Source: an uncultured Alphaproteobacteria bacterium (lineage in GTDB: Bacteria > Pseudomonadota > Alphaproteobacteria > HIMB59 > GCA-002718135). Taken from it: DNA of 56,312 nucleotides. A program made the position numbers and the translations under genes. Location: contig CABYBP010000004.1 of NCBI GenBank assembly GCA_902517315.1, forward strand, positions 1 through 56,312. Reading direction: 5' to 3'. Position 1 is the stretch's first letter. Every line of letters begins with the position of its first letter. The notes beneath the pieces were generated by a model that had not been told where the DNA came from, made no database searches, and saw only the letters and a program-made list of their open reading frames with translations. Shown piece after piece: positions 25,709 through 34,946 of this stretch.

Positions 25709-26566
25709 TTAATTTTCCTTATTAATAAAATAAGTTGCAATAACTACAATTATTCCACCAATAAAAGTTATCAAAGTTGGTATTTCGTAAAAAATTATAA
25801 ACGTTAATAATACTCCAAACACGGGAAACAATGCATAGAATGGGAACACTCTATTCACTGGATATATTCTATATAAATAGAACATTGACATATGAGCAGC
25901 TATTGAAACAAAGATACCAGAATGTAATATTAATAACCATGATTGGAAACTAATATTTTTAATTTCATTTAATGTTTGTCCTTCAAAAATTGATGAAGAA
26001 ATAATTAATAAAATAAATCCAACTAATCCCATAATTGCATTAGTAAGAGTGACTTCTAAATCTTTTAAATATCTAGAAAAAACTTGGGCGCTAGCATAAA
26101 AAAATGCCATCAAAGTAATTAGTACTAAAGCAAAAAACTCATTTCTAATTAAAGGATCAAATCCTAACAAAATAATACCAAAAAAGGAGATAATAATTAA
26201 CAACCATTTTTTTAAACTTACTTTTTCTCCTAAAAAAAATGAGCTTAATAATATTGCAAAAGGCACAGCAAGTTGAGAGCCAATTATTATAGGGGATACA
26301 ATTTTAGCTTCATTTAAAGATAATGTCATAAATACATTAGCCAAAAAACCCATAGCAATAGAAAAACAAAAAAGAGGTAACCAATATTTTCTATCTGGAA
26401 TTTTGAATTTCCAAAATGGTAATAAACATAAAAACACCACTAACATTCTTAAACTACCCATTAATAATGGGGGTACATTTTCGTTAAATATTACTTTCTG
26501 TACTGGGTACGCACTACCAAATAAAAATGTTATTATTAAAATTAATACATAATGTCTTAGGATCAT
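25709..26566 (-). CDS. EamA/DMT-family transporter
   Basis: A 285-residue inner-membrane protein with about ten hydrophobic segments arranged as two EamA repeats (about 5-135 and 145-283). The first begins FLFGSAYPVQKVIF, where the G-S-x-x-P-V region is typical of the family. Drug/metabolite transporters carry diverse amino acids, nucleotides and metabolites, in or out. It lies 24 bases downstream of the phosphotransacetylase gene on the minus strand and is probably co-transcribed with it, so an acetate-pathway or sulfonate-related export role is possible but unsupported. Confidence 0.82.
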   Translation of the reverse strand: MILRHYVLILIITFLFGSAYPVQKVIFNENVPPLLMGSLRMLVVFLCLLPFWKFKIPDRKYWLPLFCFSIAMGFLANVFMTLSLNEAKIVSPIIIGSQLAVPFAILLSSFFLGEKVSLKKWLLIIISFFGIILLGFDPLIRNEFFALVLITLMAFFYASAQVFSRYLKDLEVTLTNAIMGLVGFILLIISSSIFEGQTLNEIKNISFQSWLLILHSGIFVSIAAHMSMFYLYRIYPVNRVFPFYALFPVFGVLLTFIIFYEIPTLITFIGGIIVVIATYFINKEN

Positions 26567-26590
26567 TTTAATCTTTTGTTTGGTTTAAAC

Positions 26591-27490
26591 TTAATTTTTA
26601 ACAGCCACTATTGCAGCCATAATTGAAGCTAATTTTGAATTTTTACTATCAGCTCTGCTTGGAACAACTACTGGAACTTTACCTCCAATTACAATACCTG
26701 CGGCACAAGCATTCATAAAGTATACCATTATCTTTGATAAAGAATTTCCTGTTTCTAAATTTGGGACTAATAAAATATCAGCATTACCGGCTACTTCATT
26801 TTCAATTTTTTTAATTTTTGCAGCTTCCTCAGATATAGCATTATCAAAAGCTAATGGTCCGTGAACAAATGCATTAATTTCCTCTTTTAGTGAAAGATCC
26901 ATTACTTTTTTAGCCTCTATTGAACTTGGCATACTATCTATTGGATCCTCTGTGCCAGATAATATTGCAATTCTAGGCCTGTTAGAAATTAATTTATTAT
27001 AAAAATGAACTGCATTTTTTAGAATTTGTAACTTTATATCAATTCTTGGTAAAACATTCAGTGCTCCATCTGTAATGAAAAGAGGTTTTTTTAACTGTGG
27101 TGTAGTCATATGCCAAATATGACTTAATCTTTTACCTTCAAGTAAATTGAATTCTTTTTTTAAATAAGATCTCATTAAAATGTCTGTATGCAGATTTCCT
27201 TTAATTATAATTTTGGTTTTATTTTCATTCGATAATTGACAAGCAGCCAAAGCACTTTGTTCTTCATTATCAGCTTCGAGAATATTATAGTCTTCAATAT
27301 TTAAACCAATATCTTTTGCAGATTGCAAAATTAAATTTTTATTACCTATTAATGTTGGATCAATTAAATTCATTTCCCTGCCTTCTTTAACAGCCAATAA
27401 GACACTCTCTTCATTAGGGCAGACAACAGCTGCAGGAATATTTGGTGTTTCTAATGCTTTATTTTTTAGATCTTCTGGAATAACACTCAT
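26591..27490 (-). CDS. pta: Phosphate acetyltransferase (phosphotransacetylase family)
   Basis: A 299-residue phosphate acetyl/butyryltransferase-family enzyme. Pta converts acetyl phosphate and CoA to acetyl-CoA and phosphate. Recognisable parts are the N-terminal VCPNEESVLLAVKEG, IIIKGNLHTDILMRSYL, RIAILSGTEDPIDSMPSS and the C-terminal LLVPNLETGNSLSKIMVYF, followed by the glycine-rich GIVIGGKVPVVVPSRADS. The size fits the short form that occurs with Xsc in taurine degraders. It is divergent from the aminotransferase-ald pair, which supports a role in processing acetyl phosphate made by Xsc. Phosphate butyryltransferase is the alternative. Confidence 0.82.
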   Translation of the reverse strand: MSVIPEDLKNKALETPNIPAAVVCPNEESVLLAVKEGREMNLIDPTLIGNKNLILQSAKDIGLNIEDYNILEADNEEQSALAACQLSNENKTKIIIKGNLHTDILMRSYLKKEFNLLEGKRLSHIWHMTTPQLKKPLFITDGALNVLPRIDIKLQILKNAVHFYNKLISNRPRIAILSGTEDPIDSMPSSIEAKKVMDLSLKEEINAFVHGPLAFDNAISEEAAKIKKIENEVAGNADILLVPNLETGNSLSKIMVYFMNACAAGIVIGGKVPVVVPSRADSKNSKLASIMAAIVAVKN

Positions 27491-27548
27491 ATTTTGACAC
27501 TCTCTATACCACTGCTACATTTTTTCCTATGATATTTCTATTGAGTTT

Positions 27549-27561
27549 AAGAAATATTCTT
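27549..27561. promoter_or_regulatory. Palindrome AAGAA-ATA-TTCTT in the divergent pta/aminotransferase gap
   Basis: The 118-base gap holds this 13-base palindrome, and also wider arms ATTGAGT/ACTCAAT around it. Position suits an operator for a sulfonate- or taurine-responsive regulator, but single occurrences in AT-rich DNA are weak evidence. Confidence 0.25.
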
Positions 27562-27608
27562 TGATTTAGACATATTTTCATATACTCAATTAGATAATAG
27601 GAAAAAAA

Positions 27609-28949
27609 ATGGATTTAGAAAAAAGAACAGAAATACCTAATTCTTTAGAAGAACACTGGATGCCATTTACATCCAATCGTGACTACAAAAATAGTCCACG
27701 GTTAATGGTCAAAGCTGAAGGTGTTTACTATACCGATCACTATGGAAATAAATTAATAGATGCCAGCTCAGGTTTATTCTGTAGTCCTGCTGGACACTCG
27801 AGACCAGAGATTAGAGAAGCAGTTTCAAATCAGTTAGAACAGTTAGATTACGTTCAGCCATTTCAACAAGGTTTTGGAGGATCATTTGATTTAGCAAGAA
27901 AAGTTTCAAAACACACTCCAGAAGATTTAAATAAAATATTTTTTACAATTTGTGGTTCATCAGCAGTTGAGACAGCAATTAAAACTGCAATAGCATATTT
28001 TAAGGCTAGAGGTGAAGGTCATAGATCTCACATTGTTGGCAGAGAAAGAGGTTATCACGGAATGAACATAGGAGGAATTTCAGTAGGTGGAATGATTGCC
28101 AATCGAAAAACTTTTTCAAATATTTTAATGCCTAATGTGCATCATTTAAGACATACACATCTATCAGAAAATAAATACGTAAAAGGTGAGCCTGAGCATG
28201 GTGCAGATTTAGCGGATGATTTAGAAAGAATTGCAGGAAATATTGGAGCAGAAAATATTGCAGCTTGTATAGTTGAGCCGGTTGCTGGATCAACTGGAAC
28301 TTTAGTTCCGCCTAAAGGTTATTTAAAAAGACTAAGGGAACTATGTGATAAACATGGAATATTATTAATTTTTGATGAGGTAATCACAGGTTGGGGAAGA
28401 ATGGGAGCACCTTTTGGAGCCCAAGCATTTGATGTGTGTCCTGATATTATGACTATGGCTAAAGCAATTACCAATGGTGTTGTTCCACTTGGTGCAGTTG
28501 CTTCAAGAGATAGTATTTATGACGCCATTGTTGACGCCTCACCTACTGGAGCTATAGAATTCTTTCATGGATATACTTATTCTGCTATTCCTGTTTCAAT
28601 GGCAGCTGGATTAGCAATGCAAGATATTATTGAGAAAGAAGATTTATTTAATAGAGCAAAAGATATGTCTCCATATTTCTTAGATGGTTTATTTTCTTTA
28701 AAAGATTTAGACATCATTACAGACATAAGAGGATACGGAATGATGGGAGGAATAGACATTAAAATGGATGAGCGCTTAGGTAAAGCTGGTTATGCATGTT
28801 TTAAAAAATTATTTGAAGCAGGTTTAAGCCTGAAAGCCACAGGAGATTGTTTAATTGTAGCCCCACCTTTTGTTTGTGAAAAAAAACATATTGATGAAAT
28901 AATTGAAAAATTAAGAACAGGTATTTCAAATTACATGCATGACAGATAA
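27609..28949 (+). CDS. Omega-amino acid (taurine or beta-alanine):pyruvate aminotransferase
   Basis: A 446-residue class III PLP aminotransferase. The N-terminal LEEHWMPFTSNRDYK is typical of omega-amino-acid:pyruvate aminotransferases. The cofactor residues D256 and E257 (IFDEVITGWGR) and the lysine K285 (MAKAITNG) are in place. The enzyme moves the amino group of taurine, beta-alanine or similar omega-amines to pyruvate, giving alanine. It overlaps ald by one base (TAATG), so alanine is recycled by the same transcript, and it is divergent from pta. With xsc also in the window, taurine is the best guess (then it would be Tpa); beta-alanine cannot be excluded from sequence. Confidence 0.82.
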   Translation: MDLEKRTEIPNSLEEHWMPFTSNRDYKNSPRLMVKAEGVYYTDHYGNKLIDASSGLFCSPAGHSRPEIREAVSNQLEQLDYVQPFQQGFGGSFDLARKVSKHTPEDLNKIFFTICGSSAVETAIKTAIAYFKARGEGHRSHIVGRERGYHGMNIGGISVGGMIANRKTFSNILMPNVHHLRHTHLSENKYVKGEPEHGADLADDLERIAGNIGAENIAACIVEPVAGSTGTLVPPKGYLKRLRELCDKHGILLIFDEVITGWGRMGAPFGAQAFDVCPDIMTMAKAITNGVVPLGAVASRDSIYDAIVDASPTGAIEFFHGYTYSAIPVSMAAGLAMQDIIEKEDLFNRAKDMSPYFLDGLFSLKDLDIITDIRGYGMMGGIDIKMDERLGKAGYACFKKLFEAGLSLKATGDCLIVAPPFVCEKKHIDEIIEKLRTGISNYMHDR

Positions 28950-30064
28950 TGAAAATAGGTGTTCCATCTGAGATTAAAGCTCAGGAGTCTAGAGTTGGGC
29001 TTACTCCACAAAGTGTTAAAGAATTAGTAAAAGATAAGCATACAGTATTAATTCAAAAAGATGCCGGTATTGGTGCTGGATTTTCAAATAGTGATTATGA
29101 ATTATCAGGAGCAAAAATTGTAAACTCAGCTGAGGACATTTTCAATGATTCTGAAATGATTGTAAAAGTAAAGGAACCTCTAATGAATGAAGTAGCAATG
29201 ATAAGAGAAAACCAAATCTTATTTACTTATTTACATCTCTCAGCAGCTCCAGAATTGACAAGAGGTTTGATTGATTCAAATTCAATTTGTATAGCTTATG
29301 AAACAGTAAGTGATCATAATAATAAATTGCCTCTTCTCGCACCGATGAGTGCTGTAGCTGGCAGAATGTCGATACAAGCAGGTGCATATTCACTTGAAAA
29401 ACACAAAGGTGGAAGTGGTCTACTGTTGGGTGGTGCGCCTGGAGTTCAGCCTGGTAATGTATTAATTTTAGGTGGCGGTGTTGTAGGTGAAAATGCAGCA
29501 ATAATTGCTACTGGGATGCAAGCAAAAGTTTTCATTGTTGATAAGTCAGAAAAAAGATTAGAGGAATTACAAGAAAAATTCGGTGATAAAATAGAACCAC
29601 TACATAGTGATAAAATAAATCTTAAAGATTATATTTCTGAATGCGATTTGCTAATAGGTGGCGTACTTGTTCCAGGCTCTAATGCCCCCAAGATTATAAC
29701 TAAGGACATGATCAAAGTGATGAAAAGTGGATCGGTGATAGTTGATGTTGCAATTGATCAAGGTGGTTGTGTTGAAACCAGTAAACCAACAACTCATGCA
29801 AATCCGACATATATTGTCGATGATGTTGTTCATTATTGTGTTGCAAACATGCCAGGTGGAGTTCCTAGAACTTCCACACTTGCTTTAAATGCAGTCACGT
29901 TACCATTTATTCAAAATTTAGCTTCTAATGGTTTTAAAGAAGCTCTAAAAAATGACAAAAATTTTATGAATGGTTTAAATATTTTCAAAGGTGCTGTAAC
30001 ATATAAAGCTATTGCTGATGATTTAAATTATGATTATGCTAATCCAGAAACTTTAGTACACTAG
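28949..30064 (+). CDS. ald: Alanine dehydrogenase
   Basis: A 371-residue NAD-dependent enzyme that deaminates L-alanine to pyruvate and ammonium. It opens [20 protein letters not shown], carries the [14 protein letters not shown] segment with the active-site histidine, and the Rossmann motif [13 protein letters not shown] near 173-185. The C-terminal part ends NPETLVH, as in Ald. Full length. Translationally coupled to the aminotransferase, it regenerates pyruvate, the amino acceptor, and is the usual partner of taurine:pyruvate aminotransferase. Its last four bases overlap the convergent MetE-like gene. Confidence 0.95.
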   Translation: MKIGVPSEIKAQESRVGLTPQSVKELVKDKHTVLIQKDAGIGAGFSNSDYELSGAKIVNSAEDIFNDSEMIVKVKEPLMNEVAMIRENQILFTYLHLSAAPELTRGLIDSNSICIAYETVSDHNNKLPLLAPMSAVAGRMSIQAGAYSLEKHKGGSGLLLGGAPGVQPGNVLILGGGVVGENAAIIATGMQAKVFIVDKSEKRLEELQEKFGDKIEPLHSDKINLKDYISECDLLIGGVLVPGSNAPKIITKDMIKVMKSGSVIVDVAIDQGGCVETSKPTTHANPTYIVDDVVHYCVANMPGGVPRTSTLALNAVTLPFIQNLASNGFKEALKNDKNFMNGLNIFKGAVTYKAIADDLNYDYANPETLVH

Positions 30065-31110
30065 AAAATATTTGAAGCTTCCACCATTATCTTTAATTTT
30101 ATTTTTGCTAAATCTCTAGGTAGGTGACCGAGTCCGCAGTCAGGAGCAATAATTAATTGCTCCTTATCGATAAACTTTAATGCATCATTTATTCTTGAGA
30201 CAATTTCTTCTTTAGTCTCAACTTGAGAGCTAGCAATTTTTATTAAACCAAAAATAACTTTTGTTTGATTAAAATCTTTTAAAAAAACTAAATCATTGTA
30301 TCGATGAGCATCTTCAATAGAAATTGTATCTATAATTGACTGATCTAAAGCCTTACTGATTTTACTGTAAGAATCTAAAGGCGCTTTTGGATAATCTACT
30401 GCATCTAATTTATCAGGATAGCCACAACAAATATGTGTAATTTTTTCAATACTTTGATTATCTATATCTTTAAAACACCTTTCTAAATTTTTGATTCCAA
30501 ATTTTAAGGCATTTTCAGGTTTTCTAGCAAACAAAGGTTCATCGACTTGAATATATTTGCATCCTGCATCAACTAATCTTTTAATTTCTACATTAATAGC
30601 ATCAGCTAAATCTTCACCCATTTGTTCATCTGAATCATAAAATATATTTGCTATGGTATCTGTTATAGTCATTGGTCCAGGAATAGTAATTTTCAAATCC
30701 TTATTGGTTAAACTCTGATTTTTTTTCCACTCTTCAACTAAAAAAGATTCCTTTGCTTTAACTTTTGAAGTTATTGTTGGTAACCAGCATTTATAATTTC
30801 CTGTTCTAGCAACTTTTTCTGTGAGATTCGTAAAATCAATTCCATCTAAATATCTACAATGATAGTGAATATAATTTTCTCTTCGAACTTCACCGTCCGT
30901 GAGGATATCAATTCCACATTCCTCCTGATCAATTATTATTTCCCTAGTAGCTTTATTAAATAACTCTTCAACATTATCTCCTAACTTTTTTATTTCATCT
31001 TGATAAAATTTAGTTGGATATTCAGTATCTGTACCACCAGAAGCATTAAACCAATCAGTTATTTTTAAGTAGTTTGGTTTTGGATAGGCTCCTATAACAG
31101 TTGTTAACAT
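30061..31110 (-). CDS. MetE C-terminal-like zinc protein
   Basis: A 349-residue stand-alone catalytic barrel of the cobalamin-independent methionine synthase family. The zinc ligands are complete: H226 and C228 (THICCGYP), E266 (SIEDAHR) and C325 (PDCGLGHL). VDEPLFARKPE is the conserved substrate-side loop. It lacks the N-terminal half of MetE, as do the short core-MetE proteins and methylcobalamin- or other methyl-donor-dependent relatives. It is only distantly similar to the 15002 protein. It follows the sulfatase gene by three bases on the minus strand, which points to processing of a product of that hydrolase; the donor is unknown. Confidence 0.78.
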   Translation of the reverse strand: MLTTVIGAYPKPNYLKITDWFNASGGTDTEYPTKFYQDEIKKLGDNVEELFNKATREIIIDQEECGIDILTDGEVRRENYIHYHCRYLDGIDFTNLTEKVARTGNYKCWLPTITSKVKAKESFLVEEWKKNQSLTNKDLKITIPGPMTITDTIANIFYDSDEQMGEDLADAINVEIKRLVDAGCKYIQVDEPLFARKPENALKFGIKNLERCFKDIDNQSIEKITHICCGYPDKLDAVDYPKAPLDSYSKISKALDQSIIDTISIEDAHRYNDLVFLKDFNQTKVIFGLIKIASSQVETKEEIVSRINDALKFIDKEQLIIAPDCGLGHLPRDLAKIKLKIMVEASNIF

Positions 31111-31113
31111 AAA

Positions 31114-32652
31114 TTAATTATCCATTTTTCTATTGAATGGTCCAAAATTGGTTTTAACACCTGAACTAGAAAGTTTTGTATTTGATAATTGTCTCTCCTG
31201 ATGGATCATGCGGTGACTTAATAATTTTGATACTAGTTCATTTTTTATGTCTTGAAATTCTCTTAGGTTTGATAGATCATTTATTTCCTGAGGATCCTTA
31301 TCTAAATCAAATAATAAACATGGCAATGAAGGAAAATGAACATATTTCCATTTATTATTTCTAATTACAGATAGATTACATTGTTCGGGTGCTAATTTTT
31401 TATCTTTTACAAATGATGTACTTTCTCTAAAATCATAATCAAAAACAACATATTCTTTATTAGATAATTTTTCATATTTATTATTGATATTGTGCATCAG
31501 TGATTGACCATTCCAATCAACGGGAATTTTACCATCAAGCCATTCTAAAATTGTAGGAGCAACGTCTACAGATTCTGTTAAGTGGTTAATTTCTTTTGGA
31601 TTGTTTTGAGGTACATAAATAAATAATGGAATTCTATAAGACGCGTCCCACCAGCCTAATTTTCCCCATAAATTATTTTCATTAAGCATCTCTCCATGAT
31701 CACTAGTAAAAATTATCATTGTATTCTCTTCTTGCCCTGATTCTTTAAGTGCATTTAAAATTTTACCAATATTAAAATCTACTTCAGCACACATTCCAAA
31801 ATATACACTCATAATATTTTTAATATCTTGATCTTTAAGAAGATCATAATTAATCTCTGAAAAATTTTCTTTTAATAAAAATTTATTGCATAACTCTTTT
31901 AGCAAAGGATGTTTTTTGGACAATTCCTGAAGTGAAATATTATTTTTTGGTAAATCTATATTATTTGGATCAAATTTACTAAACCACGGATCAGCAACAT
32001 GGAAGGGTGGGTGTGGTTTTAAAAAAGATACATGCATAAAAAATGGATCTTTTATATTTTTTAAATCGTTAACTACTTTATCAGCTAAAAAAGCAGTATC
32101 TGAATATTCGGTTGGAATATAATATGGTTCGTATATGTATGCTTGATCATCTTTAGGTTTTCTTCCTTTGTAAAGATCTTCTGCTTTATTTATTTTTATA
32201 CCATTCTCATTAAGATGATTTGCCCAAGCCTCTGGTTTTCCTCCAGGTAAAACACAACCATCATCGAATCCTTCCATAGGAGATTCATATGTAAAATTCT
32301 TTTTATCCTTTGGATCTAAATATCTTGGGTCCCACGATGTATCTGTGTAACCATAAAGACTTGGTTCATAATCAAGCTTACGAACTTCTTTAGCAATATT
32401 TGTAAATCTTTTATCAAGTGGTGCACCATTATATACTGAACGGTGAATAAATGGATACAAACCAGTTAGCATTGTTGTTCTCGAAGGACCACATGGAACA
32501 ATACCAGCAAAGTGTGATTTAAAAATAATACTTTTTTTTGCTAACTTGTCCAAATTAGGAGTAAGAGCATATTGATGATTTAGAAAACTAAAGCAATCGA
32601 ATCGCCACTGATCAGCACATATAAACAGTATAGATTTTTTGGTTTTCTTCAT
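31114..32652 (-). CDS. Sulfatase / phosphonate monoester hydrolase-like enzyme
   Basis: A 512-residue alkaline-phosphatase-superfamily hydrolase. The formylglycine motif C54-G-P-S-R lies in IVPCGPSRTTMLTGLYP, and the metal-site segment ICADQWRFD precedes it. The DQWR start, the CGPSR form and downstream blocks such as PFFMHVSFLKPHPPFHV and IIFTSDHGEML resemble rhizobial phosphonate monoester hydrolase rather than classic exported arylsulfatase. No signal peptide is seen, so it should act in the cytosol. Such enzymes hydrolyse phosphonate monoesters and often also sulfate or sulfonate monoesters. It heads a two-gene unit with the MetE-like protein, and is divergent from the Opp-type importer. 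No formylglycine-generating enzyme is seen in the window. Confidence 0.82.
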   Translation of the reverse strand: MKKTKKSILFICADQWRFDCFSFLNHQYALTPNLDKLAKKSIIFKSHFAGIVPCGPSRTTMLTGLYPFIHRSVYNGAPLDKRFTNIAKEVRKLDYEPSLYGYTDTSWDPRYLDPKDKKNFTYESPMEGFDDGCVLPGGKPEAWANHLNENGIKINKAEDLYKGRKPKDDQAYIYEPYYIPTEYSDTAFLADKVVNDLKNIKDPFFMHVSFLKPHPPFHVADPWFSKFDPNNIDLPKNNISLQELSKKHPLLKELCNKFLLKENFSEINYDLLKDQDIKNIMSVYFGMCAEVDFNIGKILNALKESGQEENTMIIFTSDHGEMLNENNLWGKLGWWDASYRIPLFIYVPQNNPKEINHLTESVDVAPTILEWLDGKIPVDWNGQSLMHNINNKYEKLSNKEYVVFDYDFRESTSFVKDKKLAPEQCNLSVIRNNKWKYVHFPSLPCLLFDLDKDPQEINDLSNLREFQDIKNELVSKLLSHRMIHQERQLSNTKLSSSGVKTNFGPFNRKMDN

Positions 32653-32746
32653 ATCCTAACAAATACTAAAGTAATTAATAAGAAATACACAATTTTTTAA
32701 AAAAAAACGTAATAAATTTGTCAAATATTTTTGCTAAAAGTTCAAA

Positions 32747-32758
32747 TTTGTATACAAA
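32747..32758. promoter_or_regulatory. GntR-type operator candidate TTTGTATACAAA
   Basis: A perfect 12-base palindrome about 40 bases upstream of the Opp-type binding-protein gene, in the gap divergent to the sulfatase gene. TTGTATACAA fits the TGTATACA-centred operators of FadR/FCD-subfamily GntR regulators. A half-related TTTGTCAAAT lies at 32717-32726. No GntR gene is present in the window, so the regulator would be encoded elsewhere. Confidence 0.5.
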
Positions 32759-32797
32759 AAATACATACGATAAATTTATCTTAATAGGAGAAAATAT

Positions 32798-34852
32798 ATG
32801 TTAAAAAAAATATTGGTAGCATTGGTATTTTCTTCCGCAATGTTTGTATGGAGTGGAAGCTCTTTTGCAGGCGGTCATTGCATAGGCTCTACCATGAGCG
32901 ATGCACATACAGGCGGAAAATATCCTCAGCAATATGAGTTATCAGAATACGAAAGTGCAGCTAGTTGTGCGATGAAGTTTTCAGACAACCCAAGTATTGC
33001 AAGTATTAATGCAACAATTCAAGGGAACCCAGGCAGCCTGCCTTCAGTAGAAGATAGATTACCTGATGAACCATTAGTAGTAGTTCCATATGATTCTGTT
33101 GGATCTTATGGCGGTACAATAAACTTTTTATCAAACGCAACGGAAGCTGGTACTTCTGATATGTTATCTACAAGACACGTAAACTTAGTACGTTTTGCAG
33201 ATGATCTTTCAACTGTTGTTCCAAATGTTGCTAAAGAATATGAATGGAATAGTGATTTTACAACTTTAACTTTTACTCTTCGTAAAGGTCATAAGTGGTC
33301 AAATGGTGAGCCGTTCGTAGCAAGAGATGTAGAGTTTTGGTACGAAGATCTAATGATGAATACAAACATTAGAGAAAAACCATACCCTTATCTTCTTGTT
33401 GGTGGTGAACCAATGACTGTAGATGTTCTTGATGATACAACTGTAAGATTTAATTTACCATCTCCATTTCCAGGTTTACTTGCTACATTAGCTACTTCTT
33501 ATAACCAAGCTTTCATGCCTTCACATTTCTTAGAACAATTTCACCCAGAAATTGACTCTAACGCTGATGCGAATGCACAAGCTTTAGGATTTGCTGATGG
33601 TTGGGATGCTCTTGCAGCTTATTATGGTAACTCAGGTTGGACTGATACGCCAACTCCTTTACTTAGAAATCCTGAGCTAGTCGATGGACTTCCATATGCA
33701 GCTTATCCTTCTTTAGAAGCTTATATGACTATTGAAGATACAACTGAAGGAAGAGTTTACGCAGCTAATCCATATTTTTTCCAAGTAGATACAGCTGGGA
33801 ATCAACTACCATATATTGATTATCAAAATGAAAGATACATCAATGAAAATGAAATAAGATTGTTAAAACTTGTTAATGGTGAAGTTGATTATAAATCTCA
33901 GTCTGTTCAACTAGAATCTGCACCTCAATTATTAGATGGAGCAGAGTCTGGAGGATATAATCTTCAGATTAATCCTGGTTGTGGTGCAGCTCTATTTAGC
34001 TTTAACGTTACTCATCCAGATCTAGAGAAACGTAAAGTTTATGGAGATATTCGTTTTCGTCAAGCAATGTCTATTGCTCTTGATAGAAATGAAATTAATG
34101 ATGTAGCTTATTATGGTATGGGTGTAGTTGAACAGTTTACAGGTATGTCACCTGCTCCTGATTTTGTACCAGAAGCTATTAAAATGCATATGACTCAATT
34201 TGATCCGGATGGTGCAAATGCACTTCTTGATGAAGTTGGATTAAAAGACGTTGATGGTGATGGTTATAGAGAACTTCCAAATGGAGAACCTTTTGCAATG
34301 AATATTGACTATGCTACTCAAGGTATAGGTGGTGTTGAAGTTGAGTTAGTTGCTCGTATGTGGAACGATGTTGGAGTTAAAACTTCTTTTAAAGAGGTAA
34401 CTCCTGATGAATATCGTGGTTCACAATCTTCTAATGCATTAGATGTTCATGCTTGGGATAAAGGACAACCATTAGCTATTATTGCAGGTGATCCAGAAAC
34501 ATTCAAAGCTCCTTTTGGTAACTATTTTAACCACACGCAAGGAATGTTATGGGCCGCTTATATAGATAGTAATGGTGATGAAGGTGTAGAGCCTCCTCAG
34601 TGGGTGTACGATTTAAGTGATGGGATTGATAAATTTCAATCATACGCTTTAGGTACAGCAGAATCTAATGAGTGGGGTGAAAAAATTACAACGATGTTAA
34701 CAGAGCAAACTTTGTTAATTGGAACTGTAAAAGCACCTTTCCCAACATATCATAGAAATGCTTTGAAGAATTTTGCTCAATTCAAAACTACTTCTTATGA
34801 GTATTATAGAACTTATCCATATCTAGCTACTCAGTGGTGGTTAGACGAGTAA
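32798..34852 (+). CDS. ABC transporter substrate-binding protein, family 5 (Opp/Dpp type)
   Basis: A 684-residue periplasmic binding protein with a signal peptide (first 24 residues, ending SSFA before GGHC). Family 5 features are visible: a mature N-terminal SYGGTINFLSNATEAG, KEYEWNSDFTTLTFTLRKG followed by HKWSNGEPFVARDVEFWYED, and IRFRQAMSIALDRNEIN. It is longer than peptide-binding OppA/DppA (about 530-560). Long members often bind oligosaccharides, opines or other large ligands instead of peptides. It heads a 13-gene run that ends in sulfolactate and sulfopyruvate enzymes, so a sulfonated or glycosidic ligand is plausible. A strong hairpin follows. Confidence 0.87.
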   Translation: MLKKILVALVFSSAMFVWSGSSFAGGHCIGSTMSDAHTGGKYPQQYELSEYESAASCAMKFSDNPSIASINATIQGNPGSLPSVEDRLPDEPLVVVPYDSVGSYGGTINFLSNATEAGTSDMLSTRHVNLVRFADDLSTVVPNVAKEYEWNSDFTTLTFTLRKGHKWSNGEPFVARDVEFWYEDLMMNTNIREKPYPYLLVGGEPMTVDVLDDTTVRFNLPSPFPGLLATLATSYNQAFMPSHFLEQFHPEIDSNADANAQALGFADGWDALAAYYGNSGWTDTPTPLLRNPELVDGLPYAAYPSLEAYMTIEDTTEGRVYAANPYFFQVDTAGNQLPYIDYQNERYINENEIRLLKLVNGEVDYKSQSVQLESAPQLLDGAESGGYNLQINPGCGAALFSFNVTHPDLEKRKVYGDIRFRQAMSIALDRNEINDVAYYGMGVVEQFTGMSPAPDFVPEAIKMHMTQFDPDGANALLDEVGLKDVDGDGYRELPNGEPFAMNIDYATQGIGGVEVELVARMWNDVGVKTSFKEVTPDEYRGSQSSNALDVHAWDKGQPLAIIAGDPETFKAPFGNYFNHTQGMLWAAYIDSNGDEGVEPPQWVYDLSDGIDKFQSYALGTAESNEWGEKITTMLTEQTLLIGTVKAPFPTYHRNALKNFAQFKTTSYEYYRTYPYLATQWWLDE

Positions 34853-34873
34853 GATAAGTAAATAAATATTGAT

Positions 34874-34909
34874 AAAAGCGGCAATTTTATATTGCCGCTT
34901 TTCTTTTTT
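34874..34909 (+). terminator. Hairpin with T-rich tail after the binding-protein gene
   Basis: AAAAGCGGCAAT (34874-34885) pairs perfectly with ATTGCCGCTTTT (34891-34902) around the loop TTTAT, followed by a T-rich stretch. As with the other two importers in the window, it separates the binding protein from the permeases. Confidence 0.85.
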
Positions 34910-34946
34910 CTACTATTCTTAAAATACAATTAAGAGAAATCAGGCT

